A stretch of 64,000 nucleotides of DNA from Aquimarina sp. AU474 (lineage in GTDB: Bacteria; Bacteroidota; Bacteroidia; Flavobacteriales; Flavobacteriaceae). Below the pieces are notes generated by a model that saw nothing but the letters and a program-made list of their open reading frames with translations, did not search any database and had not been told where the DNA came from. Shown here piece after piece: positions 52,666 through 62,573 of the stretch. The stretch lies in assembly GCF_900312815.1 (NCBI RefSeq), contig NZ_OMPE01000008.1, forward strand, positions 786,591-850,590, given 5' to 3'. Position numbers and translations under genes: made by a program. Position 1 is the stretch's first letter. The number at the start of each line of letters is the position of its first letter.

Positions 52666-53523
52666 TCAAAATGCTTCTTTTAAAAGCTCTTGAAGTTCTT
52701 TCCATGATTTTTCATCTGCCTCCTTTTGATACGCTAATGGTAAATTAAATTTTTTTCCTAACGAGTCAGCAGCTTTACTCGTAAACGAGTGCGTAGTATT
52801 TTCATAAGCAATATACTTATAACTTGCATTTATACTATCCATAGCACTTTTATAGGCTACAACAGATTCTTTAGAAACGAAAGGATCATCTGCGCCATTA
52901 CAAACCAATACTTTGGCTTTTAGCTTTTCATTTGGCATAATAGGCAACTGCACTCCACTATGAAAGGCCGCCACTGCATCTAAATCTATACCGGCATTAG
53001 CCATAGTTAATGCCACACTACCTCCAAAACAGTATCCTATTGCTGCTATTTTATCGGCATCTACAGATGGATGTGATTTTAACATTTCTAAAGCAGCATT
53101 AAAACGAGCAGTCGCCGAGTCAATATTACCCATTACACTCATTGCAAATTTACCTGCATCATCTGGATGACTAGCCTGTTTACCATCTCCATACATATCA
53201 ACTGCCAATGCCACATATCCCAACTCTGCCAACATATCAGCTCTTTCACGTACATAATCATTATGTCCCCACCATTCATGTACAACAATAACTCCTGGGC
53301 GTTTTTCAGTTATATTTTCATCAAAAGACACATAACCTTTCATAGATAATGAATCAGTGTTATATGTGATTTCTTCTCTTTTAATCGTAACAGAAGATTC
53401 CTCTGCTATTGTTAATTCTTCCGGATTATCAGGTTTTTCTTGAGTTGTTGACTTATTTTCTTTACAACTGATTATACACAAAAAAGAAAATAATACCGTA
53501 ATATAGTTGATAATAGATTTCAT
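52666..53523 (-). CDS. Dienelactone hydrolase family lipoprotein
   Basis: 285 residues from the ATG at 53523. The frame is open upstream to 53640, but that would overlap the previous gene and would not begin with a signal. A lipobox CIISC (Cys20) is followed by an alpha/beta hydrolase domain: VIVVHEWWGHNDYVRERAD, the nucleophile region GYCFGGSVAL (Cys as nucleophile, as in dienelactone hydrolases), and His in NTTHSF. It probably hydrolyses esters or lactones in the envelope. It lies 64 nt after the BNR protein gene. Confidence 0.88.
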   Translation of the reverse strand: MKSIINYITVLFSFLCIISCKENKSTTQEKPDNPEELTIAEESSVTIKREEITYNTDSLSMKGYVSFDENITEKRPGVIVVHEWWGHNDYVRERADMLAELGYVALAVDMYGDGKQASHPDDAGKFAMSVMGNIDSATARFNAALEMLKSHPSVDADKIAAIGYCFGGSVALTMANAGIDLDAVAAFHSGVQLPIMPNEKLKAKVLVCNGADDPFVSKESVVAYKSAMDSINASYKYIAYENTTHSFTSKAADSLGKKFNLPLAYQKEADEKSWKELQELLKEAF

Positions 53524-53587
53524 AAAAAAACTTAGTTTAAGGTTAGTGTATATAGTAATTTCATTAAACTTTTTAATCAATTTCAAA

Positions 53588-56500
53588 TTAGTCTTCAACA
53601 AAAGGAGCTCCAGCATCTTGTAGTGCTTTTGAAAACACATTTATTTCATTTTGCAAAGCTTCAAATTTGGAAGAGATGAATTCCATTTGTGTAGTAATAA
53701 TTTGCATAGTCTTAAGATGTGTATCTGTTGGTCCATAAGTAGAACGTTCTACACCTCTATAAATAGCAAACATTCGAGAACCTATAGTAGGTTTATTTTT
53801 TTCACCTACTTGTTGCTTAGATTGGTTACCTGCAAATGCTTTCTGTATTTCTGCAAATCGCTTGGTTAATCCTACAAGACGAGAATCCAAACTACCTGGT
53901 GCAGTATTTACTCTATCTAGAGCCTTACTCATTGCCTTTATTTTTTTATCGGTTTTATCCAATTTTAATTCTAAAGCAGATACCTTTTTAATTGTATTTT
54001 CATAAGTTCTCCAAAATTCTGATACTTTTTCGGGAGTTGCTCCTTGTAAGGTTCCTTTACGAAGTTGCTTTACCTCAAAAGAAACTGGCTCAGATAATAA
54101 TGTTACCTCCCCATTAACCACTTTAGACATCGTTGCCGTATATCTTCCAGGAGGAACCATAAACCCCTGAGGAGTATTAAAAGGGTTTTCTTGTTTATAT
54201 ATTGAGATTGCATCGGGAGCTGGGTATTTTAAGTCCCATGCAACTCGATGAAATCCTGATGTCACAGGTCCAGTTATTCTTCTTACAACATTATTATTAC
54301 TATCGGCTATACTAATAACAACCTTTGGTGTAGACGTTATTCGTTCTGCTTCTATAGCATCCCATCCTGGAAATACAATATCTTTTCCTTTATTTTTCTT
54401 TTCGGTTTCTTGTCGTTTCTCTTTATTTGTTTTTAAACCATCCTTAAGATAATATGTAAATACCGCTCCAAAATCAGGATTGGGAGCAACATAATGTGAT
54501 GCCCCTTGACTTCCTTTTTTATCATCAAAACTAAGGTTTGGTCTTGGTATATACCACCATGCATCTCTAACAGGAAACAATACACCTTCTTCTTTTAATT
54601 TTGCTTCAGTAACATTTCTTAATGAAGTATAATCATCAAGTATAAAAAAACCTCTTCCAAAAGAAGCTCCAATAAGATCATTCTCTTTTCGTTGAATCGC
54701 TATATCTCTAAAAGAAATTGTTGGCATATCCCCTACTAATTTCACCCATTTTGTTCCTCCATTTACAGTAAAATATATTCCAAACTCTGTTGCTGCAAAT
54801 AATAAATTAGGATTTACATGATCTTGCACCAGTCTCCATACGATTGTCCTTTTAGGAAGGTTTCCCGAAATAGATCTCCAGCTTCTACCGTTATCAATAC
54901 TTTTTATCAAATAAGGCTTAAAATCCCCATACTTATGATTGTCTAGAGCTGCATATACCGTATTCACTTCAAAAAGATCTGCTTTAATATCGTTTACAAA
55001 TGCTGTAGCTGGAACACCCGAAATACTACCTACATTTACTTTACGCCAATTACTCCCACCATCTTCTGTAACCTGGATACTTCCATCATCAGTTCCAACA
55101 TACAAAATATCTTCTGCCTTAGGTGATTCTGCGATCGAGGTAATTGTATTATAATTAGACATTGCCAAAAAATCCCAAGGAGCATCCCAAGATTGTTTTT
55201 TGCCCATAATTGGTAAAGTTATTCGTTCCTGGTTTTTAGTTAAATCTCCAGAAATAGCTGTCCATTGATCTCCTCTATTATCTGATCTCCATAATCGTTG
55301 AGAAGCAAAATAAATCCTAGATGGATTATGGGCACTTACCAAAATAGGAGCATCCCAGTTAAAACGTTCAAAATTTTCATTTGCTCCTGGTTGCGGTTGG
55401 ATATCAATTACTTCTCCCGTACTTAAATCTACACGAGATAAGTTTCCTTCTTGCCGTTCGGCGTACATAATATTAGGATTTCCCGGTTCTGTAGCGGGTT
55501 GATGTCCATCCCAATTGAGCACTATTTTCCAATCAGAATTTTGAATTCCGTGTACATTATCTGTTCTTGACGGTCCTCCTTGTGTACTATTATCTTGAGT
55601 ACCTCCATAAATATTATAGAAAGGTTCGGCATCATCCACTGCCATTTTATAGTATTGGGTAACGGGTAAATTATCTATAAACCTCCAATTTTGAGTAAGA
55701 TCAAATGTTTCGTACAAACCACCATCTGTCCCCACCAAAAGGTAATCAGGATCATTCTTTTTAAATGCAATAGCATGATTGTCTGAATGTTTATATTCTT
55801 CTTTCATTCTATTAAACGTTTTTCCTCCATCTTCTGATATTTGCATTCGTACGTCAACCAAATACAAACGCTCAAAATGATGTGGAGAAGCATATAGTTC
55901 TTGATAATAATGTGGTCCTGTGGCACCAGATACGGCATCTGATCTTTTCTCCCAAGTAGTTCCTCTATCTGCCGAGCGATACACCGCTCCAGTTCGCCGA
56001 TCCAATTCTATTGCGGCATATAAAATATCTGGTTTTTGTGGTGAAATAGCCAATCCTATTTTACCCATCCATGATTTTGGTAATCCATTGTTCAGTTTTT
56101 TCCAGGTTTCTCCACCATCTACGCTACGATGAATTCCAGAACCGGGTCCTCCCCCCATATAAGCAGCTACAGTTCGATGTCTCTGCCACGTAGCGGCATA
56201 CATTACATTTGGATCTCTTGGATCTACCAATACATCTGTTACACCAACCCATTCATCATCTCCTAGTGTTTTTTTCCAAGTTTTACCGCCATCAATTGAT
56301 TTATACAATCCTCGATCTCCTCCTTTTTTCCATAAAGGCCCTTGAACCGCTGCCCATATAACATTAGCATTATCCGGATGTACTATTATTTTAGAGATAT
56401 GCTCGGATTTTTGCAATCCCATATTTTTCCAAGATGCTCCTCCATCATCACTTCGATAAATTCCATCTCCGTATCCTACATGGCGGCCTCCTACATTTTC

Positions 56501-56860
56501 GCCTGTTCCTATCCAAATAGTATTATTATTATTAGGATCTATTGTTACGCACCCTATAGAATAAGATGTTTGGTCATCAAAAATTGGATTCCATGTAGTA
56601 CCAGAATTAACTGTTTTCCATACTCCGCCAGAACCTACCGCAACATACCAAATGTTTTCATTTTTGGGGTGTATTGCAATATCAGCAATACGTCCCGACA
56701 TAAAGGCAGGGCCTATATTACGCATTTTAAGACCTGAAAAAACAGAGTCGGTAAAAACTGAAGGTGTAGTGGTTTTTTGATTGGATCTTTGTCCGAAAAT
56801 TTGACAAGAAATTATCAATAAAAAAGATACTAAAAAAGCTTGTGTGAGTTTTGTGTGCAT
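53588..56860 (-). CDS. Large secreted BNR/sortilin-type beta-propeller protein
   Basis: 1090 residues with a signal peptide (to about IFGQ, residue 24). Repeats of the Asp-box type, for example S-x-D-x-G-x-x-W motifs in YRSDDGGASWKNM, YKSIDGGKTWKKT and HRSVDGGETWKKL, form two beta-propellers over residues about 40-700. This matches the VPS10/sortilin-like 'glycosyl hydrolase' proteins of Bacteroidota. Residues 780-1090 contain a beta-sandwich followed by a helical tail. No type IX sorting domain is seen. The substrate is unknown; despite the database name, glycosidase activity is not shown. Confidence 0.85.
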   Translation of the reverse strand: MHTKLTQAFLVSFLLIISCQIFGQRSNQKTTTPSVFTDSVFSGLKMRNIGPAFMSGRIADIAIHPKNENIWYVAVGSGGVWKTVNSGTTWNPIFDDQTSYSIGCVTIDPNNNNTIWIGTGENVGGRHVGYGDGIYRSDDGGASWKNMGLQKSEHISKIIVHPDNANVIWAAVQGPLWKKGGDRGLYKSIDGGKTWKKTLGDDEWVGVTDVLVDPRDPNVMYAATWQRHRTVAAYMGGGPGSGIHRSVDGGETWKKLNNGLPKSWMGKIGLAISPQKPDILYAAIELDRRTGAVYRSADRGTTWEKRSDAVSGATGPHYYQELYASPHHFERLYLVDVRMQISEDGGKTFNRMKEEYKHSDNHAIAFKKNDPDYLLVGTDGGLYETFDLTQNWRFIDNLPVTQYYKMAVDDAEPFYNIYGGTQDNSTQGGPSRTDNVHGIQNSDWKIVLNWDGHQPATEPGNPNIMYAERQEGNLSRVDLSTGEVIDIQPQPGANENFERFNWDAPILVSAHNPSRIYFASQRLWRSDNRGDQWTAISGDLTKNQERITLPIMGKKQSWDAPWDFLAMSNYNTITSIAESPKAEDILYVGTDDGSIQVTEDGGSNWRKVNVGSISGVPATAFVNDIKADLFEVNTVYAALDNHKYGDFKPYLIKSIDNGRSWRSISGNLPKRTIVWRLVQDHVNPNLLFAATEFGIYFTVNGGTKWVKLVGDMPTISFRDIAIQRKENDLIGASFGRGFFILDDYTSLRNVTEAKLKEEGVLFPVRDAWWYIPRPNLSFDDKKGSQGASHYVAPNPDFGAVFTYYLKDGLKTNKEKRQETEKKNKGKDIVFPGWDAIEAERITSTPKVVISIADSNNNVVRRITGPVTSGFHRVAWDLKYPAPDAISIYKQENPFNTPQGFMVPPGRYTATMSKVVNGEVTLLSEPVSFEVKQLRKGTLQGATPEKVSEFWRTYENTIKKVSALELKLDKTDKKIKAMSKALDRVNTAPGSLDSRLVGLTKRFAEIQKAFAGNQSKQQVGEKNKPTIGSRMFAIYRGVERSTYGPTDTHLKTMQIITTQMEFISSKFEALQNEINVFSKALQDAGAPFVED

Positions 56861-57000
56861 ATCAAATCAGGATGATTAGTGAATAGTTTAATATTTGCAA
56901 GTAGAAAATTATTGTAATTTCAATAATACTTTCTTAACAAAAACATAAACTATTCTAAAACGATCTAATTTAATGCTATCCACAAACTAATACACTACTC

Positions 57001-58140
57001 TTATTTTTGGTATTTAGCCTTTTTACTACCTGCATACATTTCGTACTTAACTAATCTTGATTCTAACTTCCCATTAAAAACTTTAATTTTTCTAGATGGT
57101 CGTAATCCAATATATTTTAATGCTTCCAGATTAGCGGTAATAAACCAGGCATTAGTTCCCGGGTAGTTCTTTTTGAGTGTATCTCCTATTTTCGAATAGA
57201 ATTCTTCAACGTTAATTTCTAATCGTTCATCATAAGGAGGATTAAATACCATGTGTAGCGATCCTTCAACTTCTTTGTCTGATTCAAAGAAATTACCATC
57301 TTTTATTTTTACAAATTCTGTTAAGTTTGCATTTTCAACATTAGTTTGCGCTTTTTTAACAGCCGATGGTGCTTTATCCATTCCAATAATAGTATGGTGA
57401 AAATCTCTAGTTTTATTAAGACACACTTCTTCTATTTTCTCAAATAAATCCATATCCCAATCTAACCATTTCTCAAAAGCAAACTCTTTTCGGTTTAAGT
57501 TAGCAGGAATATTGCATGCAATCATGGCAGCCTCTATAGCAAGAGTTCCACTACCACACATTGGATCTAAGAAATCACTTTGTCCATCCCATCCCGATAA
57601 TAATAACAAACCAGCCGCCAGCACCTCATTAATAGGCGCTATATTGGTTACGGTTCTATATCCTCTATGATGTAACGAACCACCAGAACTATCTAACGAT
57701 ATTGTACATAAATCTTGTTGGATATGGATATTAATAGTTAAATCTGGGTAATCGGTATCTACATTAGGTCTTCTACCTGTCTCTTTTCTAAACTTATCTA
57801 CAATAGCATCCTTTGCTTTTAAAGAAATAAAACGAGAATGGTTAAAAATAGTAGAATTCACCGTAGCATAAATAGCAAATGTATCATTTGTGTCTAGAAG
57901 TTCTTTCCACCTTATATCTTGCACAAAATCATACAAATCATTTTCATTTCGTATTTTTTTGGAAGCAATAGGTTTCAAAATTTTCAATGCAGTTCGCAAA
58001 CACAAGTTTGCTTTATACATAAAACCTATATCGCCATAAAAACTGACCATTCTATTTCCTATCTCTACTTTCTGAGCTCCTAAATCTCTAAGTTCTTTTG
58101 CAAGAATTTCTTCAAAACCAAAAAAGGTTTTGGCTACCAT
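57001..58140 (-). CDS. THUMP-domain RNA methyltransferase (RlmL/TrmN-like)
   Basis: 379 residues from the ATG at 58140 (MVAKTFFGFEEILAKEL); the longer frame has no good start. An N-terminal THUMP domain (about 5-160) binds RNA. The methyltransferase domain has DPMCGSGTLAIEAA for SAM and the N6-adenine or N2-guanine motif FNPPYDERL. It is the class that methylates N2-guanosine in 23S rRNA (RlmL) or tRNA. Its promoter lies back to back with that of the next methyltransferase gene. Confidence 0.9.
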   Translation of the reverse strand: MVAKTFFGFEEILAKELRDLGAQKVEIGNRMVSFYGDIGFMYKANLCLRTALKILKPIASKKIRNENDLYDFVQDIRWKELLDTNDTFAIYATVNSTIFNHSRFISLKAKDAIVDKFRKETGRRPNVDTDYPDLTINIHIQQDLCTISLDSSGGSLHHRGYRTVTNIAPINEVLAAGLLLLSGWDGQSDFLDPMCGSGTLAIEAAMIACNIPANLNRKEFAFEKWLDWDMDLFEKIEEVCLNKTRDFHHTIIGMDKAPSAVKKAQTNVENANLTEFVKIKDGNFFESDKEVEGSLHMVFNPPYDERLEINVEEFYSKIGDTLKKNYPGTNAWFITANLEALKYIGLRPSRKIKVFNGKLESRLVKYEMYAGSKKAKYQK

Positions 58141-58186
58141 TTTAAATGAATTACTCACTATCTTCGAATTCGCTATAATTAAAAGA

Positions 58187-58205
58187 CAAAAATACATTAA
58201 TTTTG
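58187..58205. promoter_or_regulatory. Back-to-back -7 boxes of two divergent methyltransferase genes
   Basis: TATTTTTG on the minus strand (58187-58194) and TAATTTTG on the plus strand (58198-58205) are both perfect TAnnTTTG boxes, separated by 3 nt. The plus-strand box ends 6 nt before the ATG at 58212, which implies a nearly leaderless message or use of the later ATG at 58230. Confidence 0.45.
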
Positions 58206-58211
58206 CGCCCT

Positions 58212-58943
58212 ATGCTAAAAGATTCAACAATGTGGTATGCATCTTGGTTTGATACACCATACTATCATACATTATATAAAGACAGAGGTCGTACCGAGGC
58301 TAGAGAATTTATGGATAACTTAACAAGTTACCTTAGCCTTGAAAAAGGAGAAAAAATTCTTGATTTGGCTTGTGGAAAAGGTCGCCATAGTATCTATCTT
58401 AACTCTCTTGGGTACGATGTTACGGGAGTAGATTTATCTAAAAACAGTATTGATTACGCTTCTCAATTTGAAAATGAAACATTAAAATTTAGGGTACATG
58501 ATATGTGTAAACCTTATTCTGAGAAATTCTCGGGTGTATTTAATTTATTTACAAGTTTTGGATATTTTGATAAAGAAGAAGACAATCTTAGTACTATAAA
58601 GGCAATAAAATCTAATTTAACCGAACAGGGCTTTGGGGTTATCGATTTTATGAATGTGGATCATGTTATCCAAAATTTGGTGCCCGAAGAAACAAAAGAA
58701 AGTAACGGAATTATCTTTAACATAAAAAGGTATGTACACGATGGATATATTCTTAAAGAGATTAGATTTAGAGATCAGAATGAGGATTTTTTCTTTACCG
58801 AGAAAGTAAAGGCTATTACCCTAACCGATTTCGAAACCTATTTTGAAAAAGCTAATGTTGATTTGCTCGATATTTTTGGAGATTATCAATTGCAAAAATT
58901 TAATAAACAAACTTCTCATAGACTTATATTAATCTTCAAGTAA
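58212..58943 (+). CDS. Class I SAM-dependent methyltransferase
   Basis: 243 residues from the ATG at 58212 (MLKDSTMWYASWFDT). A TTG three codons earlier is part of the -7 box and is rejected; the ATG at 58230 (MWYASWF) is possible. The SAM-binding motif ILDLACGKGRHSIYL and the VTGVDLS strand are clear. It resembles small-molecule methyltransferases; the substrate is not known. It ends 1 nt before the ZIP transporter gene starts. Confidence 0.88.
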   Translation: MLKDSTMWYASWFDTPYYHTLYKDRGRTEAREFMDNLTSYLSLEKGEKILDLACGKGRHSIYLNSLGYDVTGVDLSKNSIDYASQFENETLKFRVHDMCKPYSEKFSGVFNLFTSFGYFDKEEDNLSTIKAIKSNLTEQGFGVIDFMNVDHVIQNLVPEETKESNGIIFNIKRYVHDGYILKEIRFRDQNEDFFFTEKVKAITLTDFETYFEKANVDLLDIFGDYQLQKFNKQTSHRLILIFK

Positions 58944-58944
58944 A

Positions 58945-59622
58945 GTGTACAATTATATTTTATCCATAGCGGCAGTATTTATTGGGAGTTTAATAGTTTT
59001 TATTTTTAAACCTTCTAATCAGAAAAATTTAAAGTTACTTCTAGCTTTTAGCGGTGCTTTTTTATTAGCAATTACTATTTTTGATCTCCTACCCGAAGTT
59101 TTTGAAGATAACCATTTTGCCAAGCAAACAGGGATTTGGATTATGATAGGTATTTTACTACAAAAGATACTCGAATATTTTTCCAAAGGTGCAGAACATG
59201 GTCATATACACCTTGATAAAGGTACATATCAAATTCCTAAACTACTATTTATTAGTTTAGGGATACATGCAGTTTTAGAAGGTTTTCCTATTCATCATAC
59301 GGATGGAATTCTTGCCGGAATCATTATTCATAAAATCCCGGTAGCGATGATTTTAACAACATTTTTGTTAAAAACAAAAATTAAAACGTATGCTATAGTT
59401 TTCGCTTTATTAATTTTTGCTTTGATGACACCTTTAGGCACCTTTATTAGTGAACATTTTGAAATGATACAAAAATATTATAAAGAAATTACAGCATTAG
59501 TTATTGGTATATTTCTTCATGTTTCTACTACTATTCTTTTTGAAAGTAATGAAGGCCATAAATTTAATATCACAAAATTAATGGTTATTCTTATTGCAAC
59601 GGCCACCGCATTCTTAATTTAA
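58945..59622 (+). CDS. ZIP family metal transporter
   Basis: 225 residues from a GTG start that follows the previous stop by 1 nt. Six to seven membrane helices are present. The metal-binding helix has HAVLEGFPIHH and the next has IHKIPVA, both typical of ZIP transporters. A His-bearing loop (GAEHGHIHLDKG) lies between helices three and four. It imports divalent zinc or iron. It is part of the operon 58212-60053. Confidence 0.88.
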   Translation: MYNYILSIAAVFIGSLIVFIFKPSNQKNLKLLLAFSGAFLLAITIFDLLPEVFEDNHFAKQTGIWIMIGILLQKILEYFSKGAEHGHIHLDKGTYQIPKLLFISLGIHAVLEGFPIHHTDGILAGIIIHKIPVAMILTTFLLKTKIKTYAIVFALLIFALMTPLGTFISEHFEMIQKYYKEITALVIGIFLHVSTTILFESNEGHKFNITKLMVILIATATAFLI

Positions 59623-59624
59623 AC

Positions 59625-60053
59625 ATGTATAATCGAGAGGAATCCAAACAAATTAGACAAGAGTTCTGGACAGCGTTCGGGAAAGAATACCCTCGTAAAT
59701 GGCTATTATACAATACCAAAATCAAAGATGTAACTTTAAAATTTTCTTTTACTACAAAAAAAGCACAAGTATCTATTGACATAGAGCCTTCAGATGAGAT
59801 TGTTAGAGCATATTATTATGATAAATTTGTAAGTTTAAAAACTATCCTTGTATCAGAATACCTAGAGGCTATTCTCTATGATGAGCACTATGAACTAGAA
59901 AATTACAAAATCATACCCCGTATTTATGTAGAATTATTGAATGTAAACATTCATAATAAAAATTGCTGGGAACAAGTAATGATTTTTCTATATGATCATA
60001 TGGAAAAGCTCGAGACTTTCTTTTTAGAATATAAGGATTTTATAGATAATTAA
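59625..60053 (+). CDS. DUF4268 domain protein
   Basis: 142 residues. The sequence EESKQIRQEFWTAFGKEYPR, followed by alternating strands ending NKNCWEQVMIFLYDHM, fits the DUF4268 family, which is restriction-endonuclease-like in some proteins. It starts 2 nt after the ZIP transporter stop. It is probably cytoplasmic; no function is established and no catalytic motif is evident. A weak AT-rich hairpin at 60085-60108 follows. Confidence 0.75.
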   Translation: MYNREESKQIRQEFWTAFGKEYPRKWLLYNTKIKDVTLKFSFTTKKAQVSIDIEPSDEIVRAYYYDKFVSLKTILVSEYLEAILYDEHYELENYKIIPRIYVELLNVNIHNKNCWEQVMIFLYDHMEKLETFFLEYKDFIDN

Positions 60054-60302
60054 ACAAACAATTCATACCCATCATCCTTAATTCACTTTTTTCACTTCGT
60101 AAAAAAGTAGAGATCAATATATTATATTATTAATAATCATAATATCAAAATCAATGGGTATACATCAAAAAATGAAGTTTAATTCCTACTAAATAATGGT
60201 TAATTATCTATAATTTATGGTTTTTCATCATATTTTTTATGCATTTCAACCGATTTTTAATATATTTTGGATATATTTAGGCGCCCCAAAACTTAAAATC
60301 TA

Positions 60303-62516
60303 ATGAATAGCTCTAAAATCAAGAGGTATTATATATGCTTTGTGTGGATAAATCTATTTTTTTCCTTTGCAAATGCCCAACAATATGAAGACATGTCGTT
60401 TTCTGAATTAGAGAACACTATCATTCATACCGAAAAACACATAAATTCTATCGGAAGAGCCAATAGCATAATGATTACCGAAACACTTATAGACGTTTCA
60501 GAAAAATTCAATACCAATCAGCAATATTATTTAAAAGGAAGTCTGTATAATCTACTAGGAAAAATTTATTTTAATTCTAAAGATTACAAAGAAGCTCTTG
60601 AAAACTATAAGATTGCAGATTTATTTGTAAAAGAACTACAAGGGTTTCCAGAGTTGGCCATAGATATTAATAACAATATCGCTTTGGTATACTTAGATGG
60701 CTTTAATAAGCCCGGTAGAGCCCTTAAAAGAATAAACTACATCTACAAAAACTCTACAGATCTAAATGAATACTCCCAACATATATTAGAGTTAAACCTT
60801 GCAAACATTTATTTAAAAACCAAACACTATGATAGAGCATTTAGGCTCTTAAAAATATGCAAGAAGTATTTTGATGACAATCCTGAACACACATCAAAAT
60901 TGGTTATGACATACACTAGTATAGGCGAGTATTATGGCTATAATAGAAAACATGGTACTGCGATAAAATATTTTGAACAAGCTGCATCAATAGCCGAAAA
61001 GAACGAATTGTTTAGGTTAGCCATGATAATCTATCAAAAATATGAAAACCTATTGATCAAAATCGGAAGAGAAGATAAGGCATATGTAATACTAAAAAAA
61101 TATACCAAACATCATCAAACAGCACTTGAGATAGAAAAGTTAGAGGCTAATAGATTTAAAAAACAGTTAATTGTAAGTGAGGAAAAAAAGACCTTAGAAA
61201 CTCAAAAAGCCCAACAATCCAAAACCATATCCATATTTACACTTTCTCTACTTTTATTGTGTTTAATATTGTTCTGTTTTTTCATCTACAATCATAAAAA
61301 AACAAAAGTTCTAGGTGAGTCCTTAGCCCTAAAAAATAAAGAACTTAAAATTTCAAAAGAAAAATCTGATCGTCTGGCAGCGGTTAAAACTAAATTTATA
61401 TCTACTGTTAGTCATGAGCTTAGAACACCTCTTTATGGGGTAATCGGGTTATCATCTATTCTTATGGAAAGAATCAAAGATGAAGAGAACTACAATTTCA
61501 TAAAACTAATGAAGTTTTCTGCAGATCATCTACTTAACCTTATTAACGACGTACTTCAAGTTACAAAAATGGAGTCTTACGAAATCTGTCTTGATAAATC
61601 GGTTTATAACATTAAAAATTTGGCAGATGACATCAAAAATTCATTTGAGTATCAAGCAGAAAAAAATGGAAATACGCTTCATCTTAACGTTGACAATACT
61701 ATTCCGGCAACACTAATTGGAGATCCAGTAAGATTGTCGCAAATTTTTATCAACCTGATTAGTAATGCCAATAAATTTACAAGAGATGGAAACATTTGGT
61801 TAAATTTTAAGAACCCGACTATAACAGATAACACTGTTGAAATTACATTTGAAGTAAAAGATGATGGAAGAGGAATACCTATTGACAAACAAGAAATAAT
61901 ATTCGAGAAATTTTCACAAGCAAGTGCCACAGATCATGTAACTGGTACGGGGCTTGGATTAAATATCGTTCAAAAGCTTGTTAAGCTGCATGGAGGTACT
62001 ATTAAAGTAAAAAGTATTCCGGATCAAGGCGCCACTTTTCATTTTACTATTCCATTTGAAATCCATCAACAAAAAGAAGAAAAAATTGAGATCGATACTC
62101 CTGAAAAATATATTTCATTAAAAAATAATGAGAGTTACACTATTCTAATTGTCGAGGATAATAAGATAAATCAAATTGTTACTCAAAATATTGTAAAAGC
62201 AAGAGGGTACCATTCTGAGATAGCCGATGATGGACTTATAGCTATCAAAATGGCTAAAGAAAAGAATTATGACCTTATCTTAATGGACCTAAACATGCCT
62301 AATATGGGCGGAATAGAATCTACGCGAAAAATTAGAGAATTCAATCTAGATGTCCCTATTATAGCCTTAACAGCATCAGATACCAAGGATACTATTGAAG
62401 AAATACTTAATCCAGATTCTGGCTTTTGCGACTATATGAGAAAACCCTTCAAAAAAGAAGAGTTTTTTCAGAAAATAGAGTCTTATATTCATACTGCAAT
62501 TTGTAAAGCTTCATAA
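60303..62516 (+). CDS. Hybrid sensor histidine kinase with TPR sensor and receiver domain
   Basis: 737 residues. A signal peptide to residue 26 precedes tetratricopeptide repeats (about 70-275) that would lie in the periplasm, a coiled coil, and one membrane helix (about 308-330). A HisKA domain follows with the phospho-accepting His371 (SHELRTP), then an ATPase domain with an N-box (FINLISNANKF), DDGRGIP and GTGLGLNI. The C-terminal receiver domain has the phospho-accepting Asp662 (LMDLNMP). Phosphorelay to an unlinked partner is expected, since no response regulator or DNA-binding domain is encoded nearby. Confidence 0.94.
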   Translation: MNSSKIKRYYICFVWINLFFSFANAQQYEDMSFSELENTIIHTEKHINSIGRANSIMITETLIDVSEKFNTNQQYYLKGSLYNLLGKIYFNSKDYKEALENYKIADLFVKELQGFPELAIDINNNIALVYLDGFNKPGRALKRINYIYKNSTDLNEYSQHILELNLANIYLKTKHYDRAFRLLKICKKYFDDNPEHTSKLVMTYTSIGEYYGYNRKHGTAIKYFEQAASIAEKNELFRLAMIIYQKYENLLIKIGREDKAYVILKKYTKHHQTALEIEKLEANRFKKQLIVSEEKKTLETQKAQQSKTISIFTLSLLLLCLILFCFFIYNHKKTKVLGESLALKNKELKISKEKSDRLAAVKTKFISTVSHELRTPLYGVIGLSSILMERIKDEENYNFIKLMKFSADHLLNLINDVLQVTKMESYEICLDKSVYNIKNLADDIKNSFEYQAEKNGNTLHLNVDNTIPATLIGDPVRLSQIFINLISNANKFTRDGNIWLNFKNPTITDNTVEITFEVKDDGRGIPIDKQEIIFEKFSQASATDHVTGTGLGLNIVQKLVKLHGGTIKVKSIPDQGATFHFTIPFEIHQQKEEKIEIDTPEKYISLKNNESYTILIVEDNKINQIVTQNIVKARGYHSEIADDGLIAIKMAKEKNYDLILMDLNMPNMGGIESTRKIREFNLDVPIIALTASDTKDTIEEILNPDSGFCDYMRKPFKKEEFFQKIESYIHTAICKAS

Positions 62517-62573
62517 AAAGGAGCTTAAAAATTCTAAAAAAAACTTTGTCAAAGTAGTTAAAATTGAAGTAAG

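Noticed and set aside
56342..56737. 131-codon frame opposite the BNR protein gene
   Set aside because: It lies wholly antisense to a well-supported gene with clear repeats and shows no domain of its own.
60085..60108. ACTTTTTT / AAAAAAGT hairpin as a terminator
   Set aside because: The stem is almost all A-T and is not followed by a T run on the plus strand, so it is too weak to call.
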